Source: Labyrinthula sp. Ha (Eukaryota > Sar > Bigyra > Labyrinthulida > Labyrinthulaceae). From it: 64,000 nucleotides of DNA. The position numbers and the translations under genes were made by a program. The DNA lies in the NCBI GenBank assembly GCA_015227615.1, contig JAALGZ010000015.1, positions 955,001 to 1,019,000 on the forward strand. Direction: 5' to 3'. The notes beneath the pieces are model-generated. The model had not been told where the DNA came from. It ran no database searches and saw only the letters and a program-made list of their open reading frames with translations. Shown here in pieces: positions 1 to 11,505 of this stretch (positions are counted from its first letter, which is position 1; each line of letters begins with the position of its first letter).

Positions 1-612
1 CAAATTTAGCCGCTTCCGCTAAGTCCGCTTCGAAAGACCCGTGCTTATTCGCTAAATGTATGTGGACTAATTGCCGCTCCAAAAGTGAAGACGGTAAAAT
101 AATCTTTCCCGCCAGTCGTTTTATTCTAGAGGTCCTAGTAATCATCTCTTCCTTCTGCGCTTTAATAACTTCCGCTTCTGTCAGCGGCGCCCAGTCGCCT
201 TCAAAATATGGGTTGAATACTGATACCCTGTATTTATCAAGTGACTTAAGCAATGCATATATCTTTTTATCCATCTGTTGTTTTGGTCTTAAATGGTTTA
301 CCCTTACCGCTATGCTTCTTATCTTCGCCGTCGTGCCATCCTCATCTTCCGACGTCGAATAAGTATCCGTCTCAATATAGCGCTCATTTCCGGTGTCGCT
401 AATATCTGACGGAACTTCAGTCGGCCACGTCGCGAAGTCTTCCGTCAGTTGTCTCCATTCTTCTTCAGAGTATTCTTTCCGAATTTGCCGCTCTACTTCT
501 TTCATAAGATCCGACGTATCTTCTTTTCGCAGCGGTTTGCGCATAATGCGCCTCGTGATTTGCCGACAAGCTATTAGCGCCGGTCGTACAAAATGCTTAG
601 GCGCGGTACTCA
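1..612 (-). CDS. LTR retrotransposon, linker and start of integrase (partial)
   Basis: On the minus strand this stretch is open from 612 to the window edge, about 200 residues. The first 150 residues are charged and unrecognised. The last 40, near the edge, have the look of the start of an integrase zinc-binding (HHCC) domain, with LLERQLVHIHLANKHGS carrying the paired histidines; the cysteines and the catalytic core would lie outside the window. Its position after RNase H fits the Ty3 gene order. Composition matches the rest of the element. Confidence 0.6.
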
Positions 613-628
613 TATCCAACGTTTCTAA

Positions 629-3031
629 TCATTTCTTTTTTGTTGGTTGCAATAACTCGGGTGTCCAATCTTCAAAATCTCTTTTGATTCTAAAGTAAAG
701 GTCTTCGTCACCGAGTAGCGAATCATCTCTTTCCGTATATATGGATAAGGCATCGAGTACCGCTTCCTTAAGCCATTGTTTCACTTTTGCGTCAGTATCC
801 TGCCGGCATTCCTCCGACACTCTCCTCAGGCGCTTCATTGCGCGCGGCAAGACGGGTATTTCTCTTTCCGCCTCCCGTGTTTGCACCTTTACTACACGAA
901 CCGCCGCCCTGACGTCACCTTCCGTCGGCGCCGCCCACCTTGTAAGCATATCTGCGAAAATATTACTATCTCCGTCAACGTGGTGAATATCCACCAGCAC
1001 ATGCTGAAGGATTACCATCCAGCGTTGCAGGCGGTTAAGATGTCCATGATTTATCTTTGAGCCGCCCTGCAATATAGCCTTCAGGTTGAGGTGATCTGTA
1101 TATACCTGAACTGCTGTCGGGTGAAATGGCAATAAGTATGAAAGCTTATTGAATGTTCGGATTATAGGGTACAGCTCTTTATGACATATACCCCACACAA
1201 GTTGACTTGCGTCAAATTTTCCGCTAAAAAACATCATTGGATAAACCGTCTTTTTCAATAAGTCCTTTCCGCGCTCTTCCTGTCGCGCTTGGAATAGGAT
1301 AGCGCTATGGTATTTATCCGACGCGTCGGTTACTAAAATCAAATCCATACTTCGGTCATAATGTTGTAACCGCGCCTTCGCGGCATCCGCTAGCCTCTGT
1401 TTGAAGCGCTTAAATGCCGCCTCTAGTTCTTTATTCCATAAGATTCGCTTTTTCTCCTTAAGCAGCTTTTTCTTTTTTCCTTTCATTTCCGGATAAAATA
1501 ACATAATTTTGTCTCTAAGTTCCGCCATCTCGGGAACTGCCGACGTCAACCATTGCGCCAAGTGTAAGAGCTTCGCTAGCTCATATACGAACTCGGGCTT
1601 TGGGACAAGTAAAATTTTCTCATAGTACTTCTTTGAATAATTCCACCCGCCATTCTGCAGAATCCTCCCGCAATATTCAATACCCGTCGTAAATAGTATC
1701 GATTTTGTCGGGCTGATTCTTACTTTCCATCGCCGCAAATTGCGCAGAACATCCTCCAATATTCTGATGTAGCGCTTAAAATTTTTTGCGTGGATTAGGG
1801 TGTCATCTATCCATTGGACAATTCCGTTTCCCTCCTTATTATAATTTTCCGCCGCTATATGATCCACCATGCGTTGGTGAAAGAACACCGGCGTTGAGTG
1901 ATATCCCATTGGCGCAAATTGCAATTGGAATACACCATAGGTGGTCATGAGATTGAAGTACTTTTTAGCGCGGTCGGTGATCGCTAACTGATCAAAGCCG
2001 CTTACAACGTCTAGGCATCCGTAAAATCGCGCCGGCGCTGTGTTAACTAGCTGCGTCTCAAGTATGGGGAGTATATTCACATCCCTATGCAATACCTTGT
2101 TGACTGCAACTAGGTCCAACACCATGCGCCAAGTATTATCTTTCTTTGGGACGGCGAAAACAACCGAACCGTAAATTGCTTGTCGGATTTTCTTCGCCAT
2201 ACCCTTCTCGACCATACCGTCCAGTTTCTCTTTTACGAACTCCGCCTTTCCAGGTCCTAATGGTCGCGGCGCCGGCATCTTGAATTCTGCGCCTTCTATC
2301 GGCACAACGTCCATAGGCGGCAAAAGGCTAATTCCTATTTGCGACGCGCTCGTCGCAAAAACATCTTCATACTTGAAGCATAAATTCATGAGCTGGTTGC
2401 GCTGGTCTTCGTTAGCGTCACCAGCGGCCTCTACCATCTTTGTTATCGCTTCGCGTATTTCCGCCTTTTCCGCTTCTGGCTGATAGAGCACGTTTCCTTC
2501 GGGAAGCATCAACTGCTCTAAGTTGTCTTCATCAACCACATCTTTATTTTGCTTCAGATGTATGGTTTCACCAAACGGGATTCCTTCTGCGTTTCCGTCC
2601 CGCAGACGTCGGCTAAAATCAATCGATGCTGCGCGGATCGACGGAACATCGCCAATCACTTCCATTTTTCCGCCCGTTAGTTTTCTAACCATTGCCGCTA
2701 TGCGCAGCCTGGGCAACCTCAACCCCGTCAAAAATTGTACATTCTTTGACTTCTGGCGGTTAAGTTTCTGCGCCCTTAAATTTTTCGTAAAGACAAAATA
2801 TGATTTTACCGACAGCATCCCTTCGGCGTCTTCATCTATTATTTTTATAATCTCAGCTAAAGTATATCCATATTCTGCGAAGTTAGAAATTGAACCAAGT
2901 ATTAAATTTAAGTTCAACCCAACTATAAACATATCATATACTCCAGAAAGCTGTCCAAGTTCCTCCGACATCAGCGCTCTTACAACTGCGGCGCTATCAG
3001 CAAAGCAACTTCGACAAACCTTCAGGCACAC
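629..3031 (-). CDS. LTR retrotransposon reverse transcriptase and RNase H
   Basis: An 800-residue frame. The finger and palm motifs are clear: VPKKDNTWRMVLDL near residue 300, CLDVVSGFDQLAI, FAPMGYHSTPVFF, and the catalytic box QWIDDTLIHA near 405, with Trp-Ile in place of the usual Tyr/Phe-x before the Asp pair. RNase H follows with LVTDASD near 567 and YTDHLNLKAIL near 645. In the family these domains copy the RNA into DNA and remove the RNA strand. It lies directly downstream of gag-protease and upstream of the integrase region. Confidence 0.92.
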   Translation of the reverse strand: MCLKVCRSCFADSAAVVRALMSEELGQLSGVYDMFIVGLNLNLILGSISNFAEYGYTLAEIIKIIDEDAEGMLSVKSYFVFTKNLRAQKLNRQKSKNVQFLTGLRLPRLRIAAMVRKLTGGKMEVIGDVPSIRAASIDFSRRLRDGNAEGIPFGETIHLKQNKDVVDEDNLEQLMLPEGNVLYQPEAEKAEIREAITKMVEAAGDANEDQRNQLMNLCFKYEDVFATSASQIGISLLPPMDVVPIEGAEFKMPAPRPLGPGKAEFVKEKLDGMVEKGMAKKIRQAIYGSVVFAVPKKDNTWRMVLDLVAVNKVLHRDVNILPILETQLVNTAPARFYGCLDVVSGFDQLAITDRAKKYFNLMTTYGVFQLQFAPMGYHSTPVFFHQRMVDHIAAENYNKEGNGIVQWIDDTLIHAKNFKRYIRILEDVLRNLRRWKVRISPTKSILFTTGIEYCGRILQNGGWNYSKKYYEKILLVPKPEFVYELAKLLHLAQWLTSAVPEMAELRDKIMLFYPEMKGKKKKLLKEKKRILWNKELEAAFKRFKQRLADAAKARLQHYDRSMDLILVTDASDKYHSAILFQARQEERGKDLLKKTVYPMMFFSGKFDASQLVWGICHKELYPIIRTFNKLSYLLPFHPTAVQVYTDHLNLKAILQGGSKINHGHLNRLQRWMVILQHVLVDIHHVDGDSNIFADMLTRWAAPTEGDVRAAVRVVKVQTREAEREIPVLPRAMKRLRRVSEECRQDTDAKVKQWLKEAVLDALSIYTERDDSLLGDEDLYFRIKRDFEDWTPELLQPTKKK

Positions 3032-3061
3032 GGGACCGCTTTCCGCCCCGCTGCCGACTTC

Positions 3062-6000
3062 CTATGCATTTTGGTGCGGCATCAATCCCGCTTCTTCTAG
3101 CGCGGGAGCGCCGACCAGCAACTCCTTCCATTTCTTATCATCTACTAAGAAGACCTTCACTTTGCGGAAATCACACTTCCAGATGCCGCCGATGCGCAAC
3201 TCGAGATCGGTATAACCTACTTTAGTTATACGGAGATCCGTCGTCCCGTCGGCTAACGTGATCCTCTCCTTCACATCTTCTACCACATCCATCATCCACG
3301 CATGCTTGTGAAGTGAGGCCACACTCTCATCCGCACCACTATCTAGGATCGCGTCGGAAATGCGATCTCCAGATTTGATATGGTGGATCGTGACGTTCTT
3401 CCTTTCCGCTCTTCTTACTGATACATTAATCCGTCTGGTCGGGTTACGTTTTTCGTATTCATCCCCCGGCGCCGGAAGCGCCAAAAATGAATTGCGCTGC
3501 TTCGGCTTTTTATCTTCCCTTCTCTCATAACGCCTGTTTTCATAACTGCCCCTATTTCTATGCGGATAGTATCTTCCTCTATTCGTACTTCTTCTATATC
3601 CGCGAGGGCTGGGGGAACGAGACTTACGGCGGTAATATTTGTTGCCGCTTCTATCTCCCTCTCTATCCGACGATACGGAGTGTCTTCTTTTCTTTCTGCC
3701 GCTTCTATGCGTTCTTTGCCGAGTCCTTCGCACTTCCGATTCCCGCGGCGCCGTTACTGCCGGCTCGGGCGGAGAAATGTCCACTTCATCCGTGGTGTCC
3801 ATTCTCCGCTCATAGACCGACTTGATGAGCTCCTTAAATCTGCTAAGGGAATCACCGAACTTAGACTCTGGTGCATCCAGCTTCACCTTCAGACGGGCTT
3901 CTCTCATCTGTAATTCCGTCGGAAGCCGCTTATTAAGCGCTTTTAATACTTCGTATTTTTGCGCATTTTCCTTCAGCCGCTTCCACTTTATACATCCCGT
4001 GGCGCTGCTCATGTAAGTGTTTAAGCGCTCAAGGAATGGACCCTCACTCGGCCAAGTCACCTTTTCCGCGATCGTGCGGAGAGTGTCCTCTCCCTCATAT
4101 GCCTCATGTTCCAACATATATTTACGGAGATATTCAACAAATCCCTCCTTCGTTACTCCTGCGCTGTAAGGGCTTTGTTTGAGTTCAGGGTCGACATGAA
4201 TCCAGAGGTTCGGCTCCTTCTCTTTTCCGTACACGTCCAAGTAAGCCTCGCGCATATCTAACATGGCGCGGATATCTTTTACCTTTAGTGCTTTTAATGT
4301 TCTAAATTTTCCGCCGTAGGATCTCCACGCCCGATCGCGGCGCGCGTCTTCCGCCCTCTGCTTTTGAATTTCGGCCGCTTCATCTGTTAGCTTCGGCCCT
4401 TTTAGCGCCTGAGTAGTTGCTTCTGTTAACTTCGCTAGCAGCGACTCCATTCCGCTCACTCTTGCCGATAAAGTAAAAACACTCTCCTGCGTTGCTTCCG
4501 CCAACGACCTTGTTTCCGCAAAGTCGGAAAGGGTTCTTCCGTGAGCCGGAGATGACTTAGGCGTTGGTGGTGTCTGAGGAATCGGTACAAAGGCGCTACT
4601 CTGCTCGTTGGCCGCTCTTTGAAACTCTTTCAGCTTTTCCGCTTGTGCGCGGTTAAGAGATTTCATTTCCTTCAGCTCTTTCGCCATCCTCTTTATTTCC
4701 GCCTTATTTCTCTTCCGCTCCTCATCTACTGCCTTCTTCATAATTATAGAGTTGCGGTCTCTGAGCAGCGACTCTGCCGCTAACGACTGCGCCTTTATTC
4801 TTTCGTTCGCCGTCGTTAGCGTGTTAATGCGCTCCTGTAATCTATTCTCCGCATCCGTCCTGGTATGTTCTGAAGGTCTTACTTTACGTTGCGGCGCCTT
4901 CATCACCATTCCTCCGGCTGGTTCCGCCTTGGTGACCCATTTAAAGAGGGTGATACGTCTTGGGCGGTCCGGGTCCTCATTAGCCGACAGATTCGGCTTC
5001 GGCATTCCGCCTCTCACAACTGCCATACCTTTGTCCGCCATGAATTGCACCGCCTTTGTTATCAAGCCTTCCGACGAGCGGAAAAACCAAGTCGGAGTAT
5101 TATGCTTAAGTACTTGCGGCGGAGTCTTTTTCCGATGTGCTACTAGTTGTGCAAAAGACATTGCTTGACTTTCTCTGAAATTTGGCACCGCCGCCAACAT
5201 ATGCGCCACCCTGTCGCTTATAGGAACTCCGTCAGCCTGCCTTTCCGACAGGGCGGTCATTAACAATAGCGGATATCTTGAAGACTGGTGGATGTTCTTT
5301 TCCTCCAGCAATTCCACCGCCGTTTTTCCTCTCATCCGACTTTGCATTTCGCGAAGGTCTTCTTCGCAAACCACATACTTCTTTGGGGTAAACCAACGGG
5401 GTTCTTTTAAATAGAATTCACACTGTTTCCGAGTCATCCTCTTCTTTTTTGGCGTTTTCGGCGCCGCCTTCTTCCTTGATTTCCTCGTCGATGGCGGGGA
5501 AGTTAAATTTACCGCCTCCGCCTCAGCATTCTTATTCCGACCCTTCGCAATTACCCGTTCGAGGGTCGTCGGCTCATCAATGTTAAGCGCCCCATCACTC
5601 GAGGCGGCTTCATCTCCCAACGCTGCGGTCGGCGATGTCGGCCCGACCTCCTGCGTCGCTGTCATAGATTGCGTCAAGTCTAGAATACCCACCTCCTTTT
5701 CGGCGGCGGCGGATATTCTTTCCGCCTGGTCCTCTGCGGCGACCACTTCATCTTCCGCCCCGGCGGCCAAATTTACCGCCTCATCTTCTACTCCGACGGG
5801 CAAGTGCCCCGCCTCACTCTCCGATTCAGATACTAGCATCGCTGCGGCTACCGCGTCTGGCTTGGGGTTATTCTGACCCGGCGCTCCTGTCGCGACACGG
5901 TTAGCCTTACTCTTCGCCTCCTTAGCCGCCGCTACTCTGGCGGCTTCCTGGCTATTATCCTCTACCTCAATTTCCGCTTGGGCGGCTAAATTCTCCGCCT

Positions 6001-6262
6001 CACTATCTTCCGCCGAATCTTCCGCCTCGTCGGCCAACGGTAAATTAAGCGACTTGCGCAGTGCAGCGCGCTTTTCGTTACTTAATTCGTCAGTCCGACC
6101 TTCTTCTGCTTCAGCACTCTCCCCTGACGAGGAGTCGGCTCCGAAGAGCTCTTCGTCCTCATCCTCTTCTTCCTGCTCTCGTCTTATCCTCTCAGCCTCC
6201 TTCTCCTCTAACTCTTTTTTCTTTTCCCTATTCATCGCTCTACGACCCCTCTCACTTAGCAT
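3062..6262 (-). CDS. LTR retrotransposon Gag-protease polyprotein
   Basis: A 1,066-residue frame. Residues 1-270 are a low-complexity Glu/Ala/Asp-rich tract. A long charged coiled-coil-like stretch lies at about 460-540. A folded Gag-like region follows at about 630-820. A strongly basic Arg/Ser-rich stretch (about 860-930) could bind nucleic acid in place of a zinc knuckle, which I do not see. The C-terminus carries a retropepsin-type active site, ILDSGADES, near residue 970. In this family Gag forms the particle and the protease processes the polyprotein; pol in many Ty3-type elements lies in another frame reached by programmed frameshifting. It is the first gene of the element, just inside its upstream noncoding part. 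Confidence 0.85.
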   Translation of the reverse strand: MLSERGRRAMNREKKKELEEKEAERIRREQEEEDEDEELFGADSSSGESAEAEEGRTDELSNEKRAALRKSLNLPLADEAEDSAEDSEAENLAAQAEIEVEDNSQEAARVAAAKEAKSKANRVATGAPGQNNPKPDAVAAAMLVSESESEAGHLPVGVEDEAVNLAAGAEDEVVAAEDQAERISAAAEKEVGILDLTQSMTATQEVGPTSPTAALGDEAASSDGALNIDEPTTLERVIAKGRNKNAEAEAVNLTSPPSTRKSRKKAAPKTPKKKRMTRKQCEFYLKEPRWFTPKKYVVCEEDLREMQSRMRGKTAVELLEEKNIHQSSRYPLLLMTALSERQADGVPISDRVAHMLAAVPNFRESQAMSFAQLVAHRKKTPPQVLKHNTPTWFFRSSEGLITKAVQFMADKGMAVVRGGMPKPNLSANEDPDRPRRITLFKWVTKAEPAGGMVMKAPQRKVRPSEHTRTDAENRLQERINTLTTANERIKAQSLAAESLLRDRNSIIMKKAVDEERKRNKAEIKRMAKELKEMKSLNRAQAEKLKEFQRAANEQSSAFVPIPQTPPTPKSSPAHGRTLSDFAETRSLAEATQESVFTLSARVSGMESLLAKLTEATTQALKGPKLTDEAAEIQKQRAEDARRDRAWRSYGGKFRTLKALKVKDIRAMLDMREAYLDVYGKEKEPNLWIHVDPELKQSPYSAGVTKEGFVEYLRKYMLEHEAYEGEDTLRTIAEKVTWPSEGPFLERLNTYMSSATGCIKWKRLKENAQKYEVLKALNKRLPTELQMREARLKVKLDAPESKFGDSLSRFKELIKSVYERRMDTTDEVDISPPEPAVTAPRESEVRRTRQRTHRSGRKKRRHSVSSDREGDRSGNKYYRRKSRSPSPRGYRRSTNRGRYYPHRNRGSYENRRYERREDKKPKQRNSFLALPAPGDEYEKRNPTRRINVSVRRAERKNVTIHHIKSGDRISDAILDSGADESVASLHKHAWMMDVVEDVKERITLADGTTDLRITKVGYTDLELRIGGIWKCDFRKVKVFLVDDKKWKELLVGAPALEEAGLMPHQNA

Positions 6263-6430
6263 TCAACAATCTTCGTATGTACGCCTCTCGTATTGAAATT
6301 TCAATAGATCTGATCGGGATTTATTCTCTTCGACTAGATAGGCTTCACGTGAATATCAGTCTCCTATTCTTTAACCAAGCTTGTCTTCAGTTATTAGTTT
6401 CTTCTACAAAGTCTGACTCGTAAACTTAAA

Positions 6431-9400
6431 TCTTATGTTGTATTTTCTTTTTCCTTCTTGATTCTGTTGGATTCTCTCTATGGCTCTTTTTGCCATAGCT
6501 TCATCCAATTACATTAATATATTCTACCAATCATATAATATCACTATTTATAAAATCAAGGAAATACAAACTCATAATGATACACATGAAAACGGCTCCA
6601 TTAAATCTCCTTAGATGATGGTAGCAAAAGCCACATTCTTTGAGTATTATTTTGATTGAGAACCATAGAGTTCCCAAGCTCACCTAAATTATTTTCTTGA
6701 ATTCTGACAACTACAATAACAAATATAAAGCTCAGACAATAAAAAAAATCCTATTTTATAAAACATGTCTAACACAGCTTTCAAATATTCCTCAAATATT
6801 CTGCAAAAGAAACTTTGTGCACTTTTGGTATAAGATTTCATTCAATTCAATCACATTTTTTTAAATTGTTCATAGAATAGTGCAATTATACCCCCGCGTA
6901 AGCTTAACGATTAGTGCTATGTTCATTATTAACATCAAAGCGCTGTAGAATTAAGATTGTAATAATGGTATCTAAGCACATGAATATAGGAGTCTGCTAT
7001 ATTCTGCAGTTGTTGATGAAGGTTTCCTAGCCTCTAAAGCACTATTAAATGTGCCTCCTTGACTTTTGAATTTCATTCAATTATCCCCTAATTTAGTCAG
7101 ACTCTAGTTTGTCTCTTCTCTAATTCTCAATTGGAATGTCGAATCAAAATCATAGATATATTCATCTGAGTTTTACTGGATCGAGTAGCCATAGATATAA
7201 TACCCCAGATAGTGATCCTGCACCATGACATGGTATCGAATAAGTGTATAAACTCATTTTATTCTTAGATTTATTGAGAGGGATATAGCAAAATTTTTGA
7301 GTCCGGAGCACAAAAATATGTGCCTACAGTTGGGATACAAACTATAATAATAATCATTCTAGAACTAGTAAACAATTAAGTTTGAACTTTGGTTGAGAGC
7401 ACTTGTCAAGATTTTTCCACCTTGTATCATGATTTCCATAAAATTTTTCTTTGATCGCCAATGTGATTCAAAAAGATATGATAACTTAAAGAATCTCTGA
7501 AAGTTAAATTTTATTCTACGGAATATTACTTTATAACATTGGGGACTTGCTTCGGTAAGTCTTCAAAAGGAAAAATTTTGAATTGAACTAAAAACGTATT
7601 CACACCTTGATTTCCTTTAATCCAGGAAAATGTCATTAACAGTCTTGTGCTAGAAAACCCAGATATACTTCACCGTAAAATGAATTTTAGAGAACATCTA
7701 GAATATAATAATGAATGCTAGAGGTTATTCCTAGAATGATTTTCTATTCTATGAGCAGCTTAAAGGTCATATAAGCATGTAGTAGCTAGCATTTAGCGTA
7801 CTAATTAGTTGGATACTGCTATTGTTTCCATTATCAAACAATAACGACTTGAGGTCACATTTACAAATACTGATGTATTGATTCTATTTTTTAAATCTCT
7901 ATCCAAATAAAAGTCTTCATAATGATTCTGGAATTTAAAAGTCATTTATATAAGTCTAGCATGTATTGTAGCGCAGTTTTTTGTTGGTAAAAGAAATCTC
8001 AGGTTTGGCTTTTACATTATATCACTTTATTATTCTTCCAGAGTTTTTAATTTTATATTCCCCTCGCATGCCCTGGTTCTGATGTGCTACAGTGAAGTTG
8101 TTTTCTTCCGAGAGAATTCGTATTGTCTTAGTTATATTTAGTCTGTCCAAATGATTAGATATAGTGTTTCACACTTTCTCGTGCAAGTGATCAAGGAAAA
8201 GTTTAATGCATAGTTTATATAGCGATTACAATCGCTTAGAAAGTCGGCTTATATCAACGAATGTCTTCAAGATAATTCGATAAGAAAATCTGATGAATCT
8301 TGACTCGAGAAAGTTACACATGGAAAGATTTTCTAAAATAAAATTATAATTTTCGGATTTCATGTTTAATATTTTTCACGAATGCGCAGCGGAATTAGTT
8401 CTGCTTGAAGCTGTTTTAGAAGGATCGATGTTTAAATACATTGCAATTAATAACTGAAAGCGATGGAAAAGAAAAAAATAAAGGCTGCGTAATCGAGAAG
8501 TTGGCAGTAAAAATCCACACTCAGCTATGTTAATGAGTAAGCTTATATCCACTGAACTATTTTATTCTCAAGTGTTTTCGAAAGATGAGCCCTGAAAGCT
8601 CATGTGAGGAAGGGATTTATGAAAGCTTACCAAGACGATCACCATGTTTTTATTGTACAATATCTCGGTGCAACACAAATAGACAAAGTAAAGTATGGGG
8701 TCGATTAATTTTATGTTAATTATTTTACTATATAGAGAGAGATATTCATTACAGTACAAGAAATCAAAAAATCTTTCCAGAAATCTCATTTTCTCTTGTT
8801 ACATGATCAGTTCTGAGTAAATTTGTTTGAATCCCGTGTTAACATAAGTTATGTTTTTCGAAGAATTTCATTTTGGAGTCTTATATATAATTCACAGTAG
8901 AGCCACAATGTTAGTTTGGATTGTCTCTCCATAAATAAGACAGGTTTTGTTTAGGGTTTTTTCATTGTCATACAAAACGCGGGATTATAATATACTATTG
9001 ACATTCTCTTTTATTGCAAATGATTTATCTCAAAAATATCAAAATTCGTTAAACAAGTTTTCAGTTGAAAACTTTCGTCAGTAGATGTTGATGTATTCCA
9101 TCAGCCTTGATTATCATTCTATAGAGAGCTATCCTTGTTGAGATAGGACTTCGATGGAAGTATTTCTGGTAGGTTATGATCAAATAACTATGAATTTATG
9201 ATCAGGAGGCCAGTTGGCAACTGTTTCCTATATAGATAGATTCTGTTCAAAGCCATAGCAAATATTTTGCAAGGAGTACAATGCTCTTATGCAAAATTTA
9301 AAGGAAGATAATGCTTAGCCATATTTATCAACTTACTTGTTAAATTTAGTTACCCCGACTTTTAATTGTAAGTAATGAAATTATTTTGGAAGTCTAAGAG

Positions 9401-11025
9401 TAAGAAATGAGATATAATGACAAAGATATGTACTAGAAATGTTATTTCTAATTACATCGATATTCCGAATGAAGATGTAAATTAGAATGAAGCCTTTTTT
9501 TTCTAACACATAGGTTAATAATTCAATACTACGATTCCAATTATTGACACATGATTATATTATCTTTCTTACTTTTCTATTTTGCAGCCAAAAATATTTT
9601 AAATGGAAAATATGTATACTGTTAAACAAGACTTTTTTGTGTTCAAATACTTGTATGGTTTAAATAGAGTTTCCCTGGCAAATTCAATACTGATAACAAG
9701 TCAAAAATCAGAATTAAATAATTTTCTAAAGCATTTACTAAACTCTTTGATTCTTATAAATATTTGATGGTTGTGTAGAGGTATGCGAGAAAATAAACAC
9801 TATTGCAAATGAGTGTTGCTTAATAGCTCAGAAAGTAGAAAGAAGTGAGGAGAAAACCTTTTTTTCTTGTTGCTTGTACTAAAAAACTCCCTTAGTCGAA
9901 AAATTAAAAAAAAAGAGTGACCACTGTACGCCAACAAGCTTCTACACCACAAGACTAAGATAGAGTTTTACTATTTTCGAACTATTCAAAGATTCAAACA
10001 CAGATAGAACAATAAGCGAACCTTTTTGGACGTTTGCTCTTTTTTTTGTAGGTTATACACGACTCAGTCGCGTAAAGCAAAATGGTAGTGGTTTCGCAAG
10101 AAAATAATTTTATTTAATAGAAGAAAAGGAAAACTGAGATCTCTAAATCATAGGTCACTATGTCACATAAGAAGAGGATCAGAGTCTCAAAGCTGCAAAA
10201 CACACACACACAAAGCTAAATAAAAACAGTCGACTTAAATTCTTCGCAAGTTGTAAAACCATTAATGGTGCTCTTTCGGTAAAGGGGAGGAGATGGAGAC
10301 TGGATACAACTTGTAATGTATACCTCAGCAATATAGTACATTTTCACAGGAAACAATGGAAGCCCTCGTCATTTTGTCAGAATCTAATTCCTTGAGAGCA
10401 TAAAATGTTCTAACAAAACGAGATAACTTGGTACCACAGAAAGAAAAATGAGCTAGTAACTACAACTACATTATCAACTTAGGTGCTAATGATTTTTAAA
10501 TATAACCATAGCTACGACACAAGCGCCTTTCTTTAGATGCAATCCAACTAAGCCGCGCAAATGGATTAAGGACAATGCATTTGGTTTGTCACATCTCTTG
10601 ATTAACCTATATTGTGGGAACTATTTATTCCATGTATTTTCTGTTGGCTCTTATTGATTGAAAAATAAACATCGGTGGAAACAGAAACATCTGATACCGA
10701 AGATGCCCAATCTTAATTTCCAATACTTTAGTGCCAGGAAGATGCTCACTTTTCAAACCGCTTAAGGCAAGCTAGTGAATAAATGTTAAAGTATTACTAT
10801 TAACTAACGCACCTCTCTTGAGGCTTCACTTGGTTGTTTGTACTATCAGTGGTTGATATGACATTTCCTTGTATGATGGCGAGCTCTCCATCTCTAGACC
10901 CTCATTACCTGGCGACCTGTTAGGTCATTAGTTGGCTTTCCTTTTCTCCATACGTTCTTTCTTTTTAAATTGCTCTGAGAAGGCACACTTGTAGATCGTT
11001 TTCTATGTAGTCTAGGTTCTATCTA
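6431..11025. other. AT-rich gene-free stretch
   Basis: About 4.6 kb of AT-rich sequence between the retrotransposon and a foldback element. It may include the outer part of the LTR at its left end. I see only short chance frames and a CA microsatellite at 10,201-10,211; no tRNA, rRNA or convincing exon. Confidence 0.5.
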
Positions 11026-11505
11026 AGGATCGTGTTTGATTCATTGATAATTTATTAATAAGGGATTTTGCCCATGTTTTCTTAAGGATTTAATCTGATG
11101 ATAGCCCAACGATTTTGATTAATTTTTGACAATCAATTGATTATCAATACAAGGCTGGGTCACAAATCCCTAGACCAAATAGCCAAAAAAGACTTCCTCC
11201 AATTTGGAACGTACGTAAAGCTTCAAAAAATAAGCCACATGGCCCAACCACATTCTACTACTGGATTATCCCCATTTCGCGTGGCTAGTTTTAAATGTTT
11301 TCCTACTGTTTAGAAATGAAATATATGTTGGTTTTGGGCAGTTTGGCCCAAGGTGGTATGGTTCAACTTATTATTAATATTCAGTTGATAATCAGAATAA
11401 AAATAGATTCATTAAATAGAAATCAAAATCCCAATTCTTTTATTGATAATAGGAATCAAAGCAATTACCTAACAGTCATTGATAAGTTTTATCAAGTCCG
11501 ATACC
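11026..11505. mobile_element. foldback MITE-like element, copy A
   Basis: The left end reads AGGATCGTGTTTGATT and the right end, reverse-complemented, GGTATCGGACTTGATA. The two halves are imperfect inverted repeats of each other over much of the length (for example TTGATTATCAA... and TGGGTCAC...CCAAAT on the left answer TTTGGCCCA...TTGATAATCAG on the right). Copy B at 26 kb is almost the same length and shares internal blocks, so this is a family, not a chance palindrome. There is no transposase frame, so it would be non-autonomous. A target-site duplication is not clear here. The GG-starting ends and the roughly 11-bp duplication of copy C would suit a Mutator-like family. Confidence 0.7.

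Larger units (their letters stand above)
1..6430 (-). mobile_element. Ty3/gypsy-like LTR retrotransposon, left end outside window
   Basis: Read on the minus strand the order is gag, aspartic protease, reverse transcriptase, RNase H and then the beginning of an integrase region, which is the Ty3/gypsy (Metaviridae) order. The coding part is markedly richer in G and C than the rest of the window; the change to host-like AT-rich sequence comes at about 6,430, which I take as roughly the upstream side of the element. The 5' LTR should lie to the right of 6,262, but its limits cannot be fixed because the other LTR is outside the window. A short perfect hairpin (TATGGC / GCCATA) at 6,479-6,497 may belong to this region. 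The portion present has long uninterrupted frames and looks whole or nearly so, so the insertion is probably young. Confidence 0.9.

Noticed and set aside
60-6423. Many plus-strand frames of 60-230 codons across the retrotransposon
   Set aside because: They are opposite-strand shadows of the GC-rich gag and pol frames.
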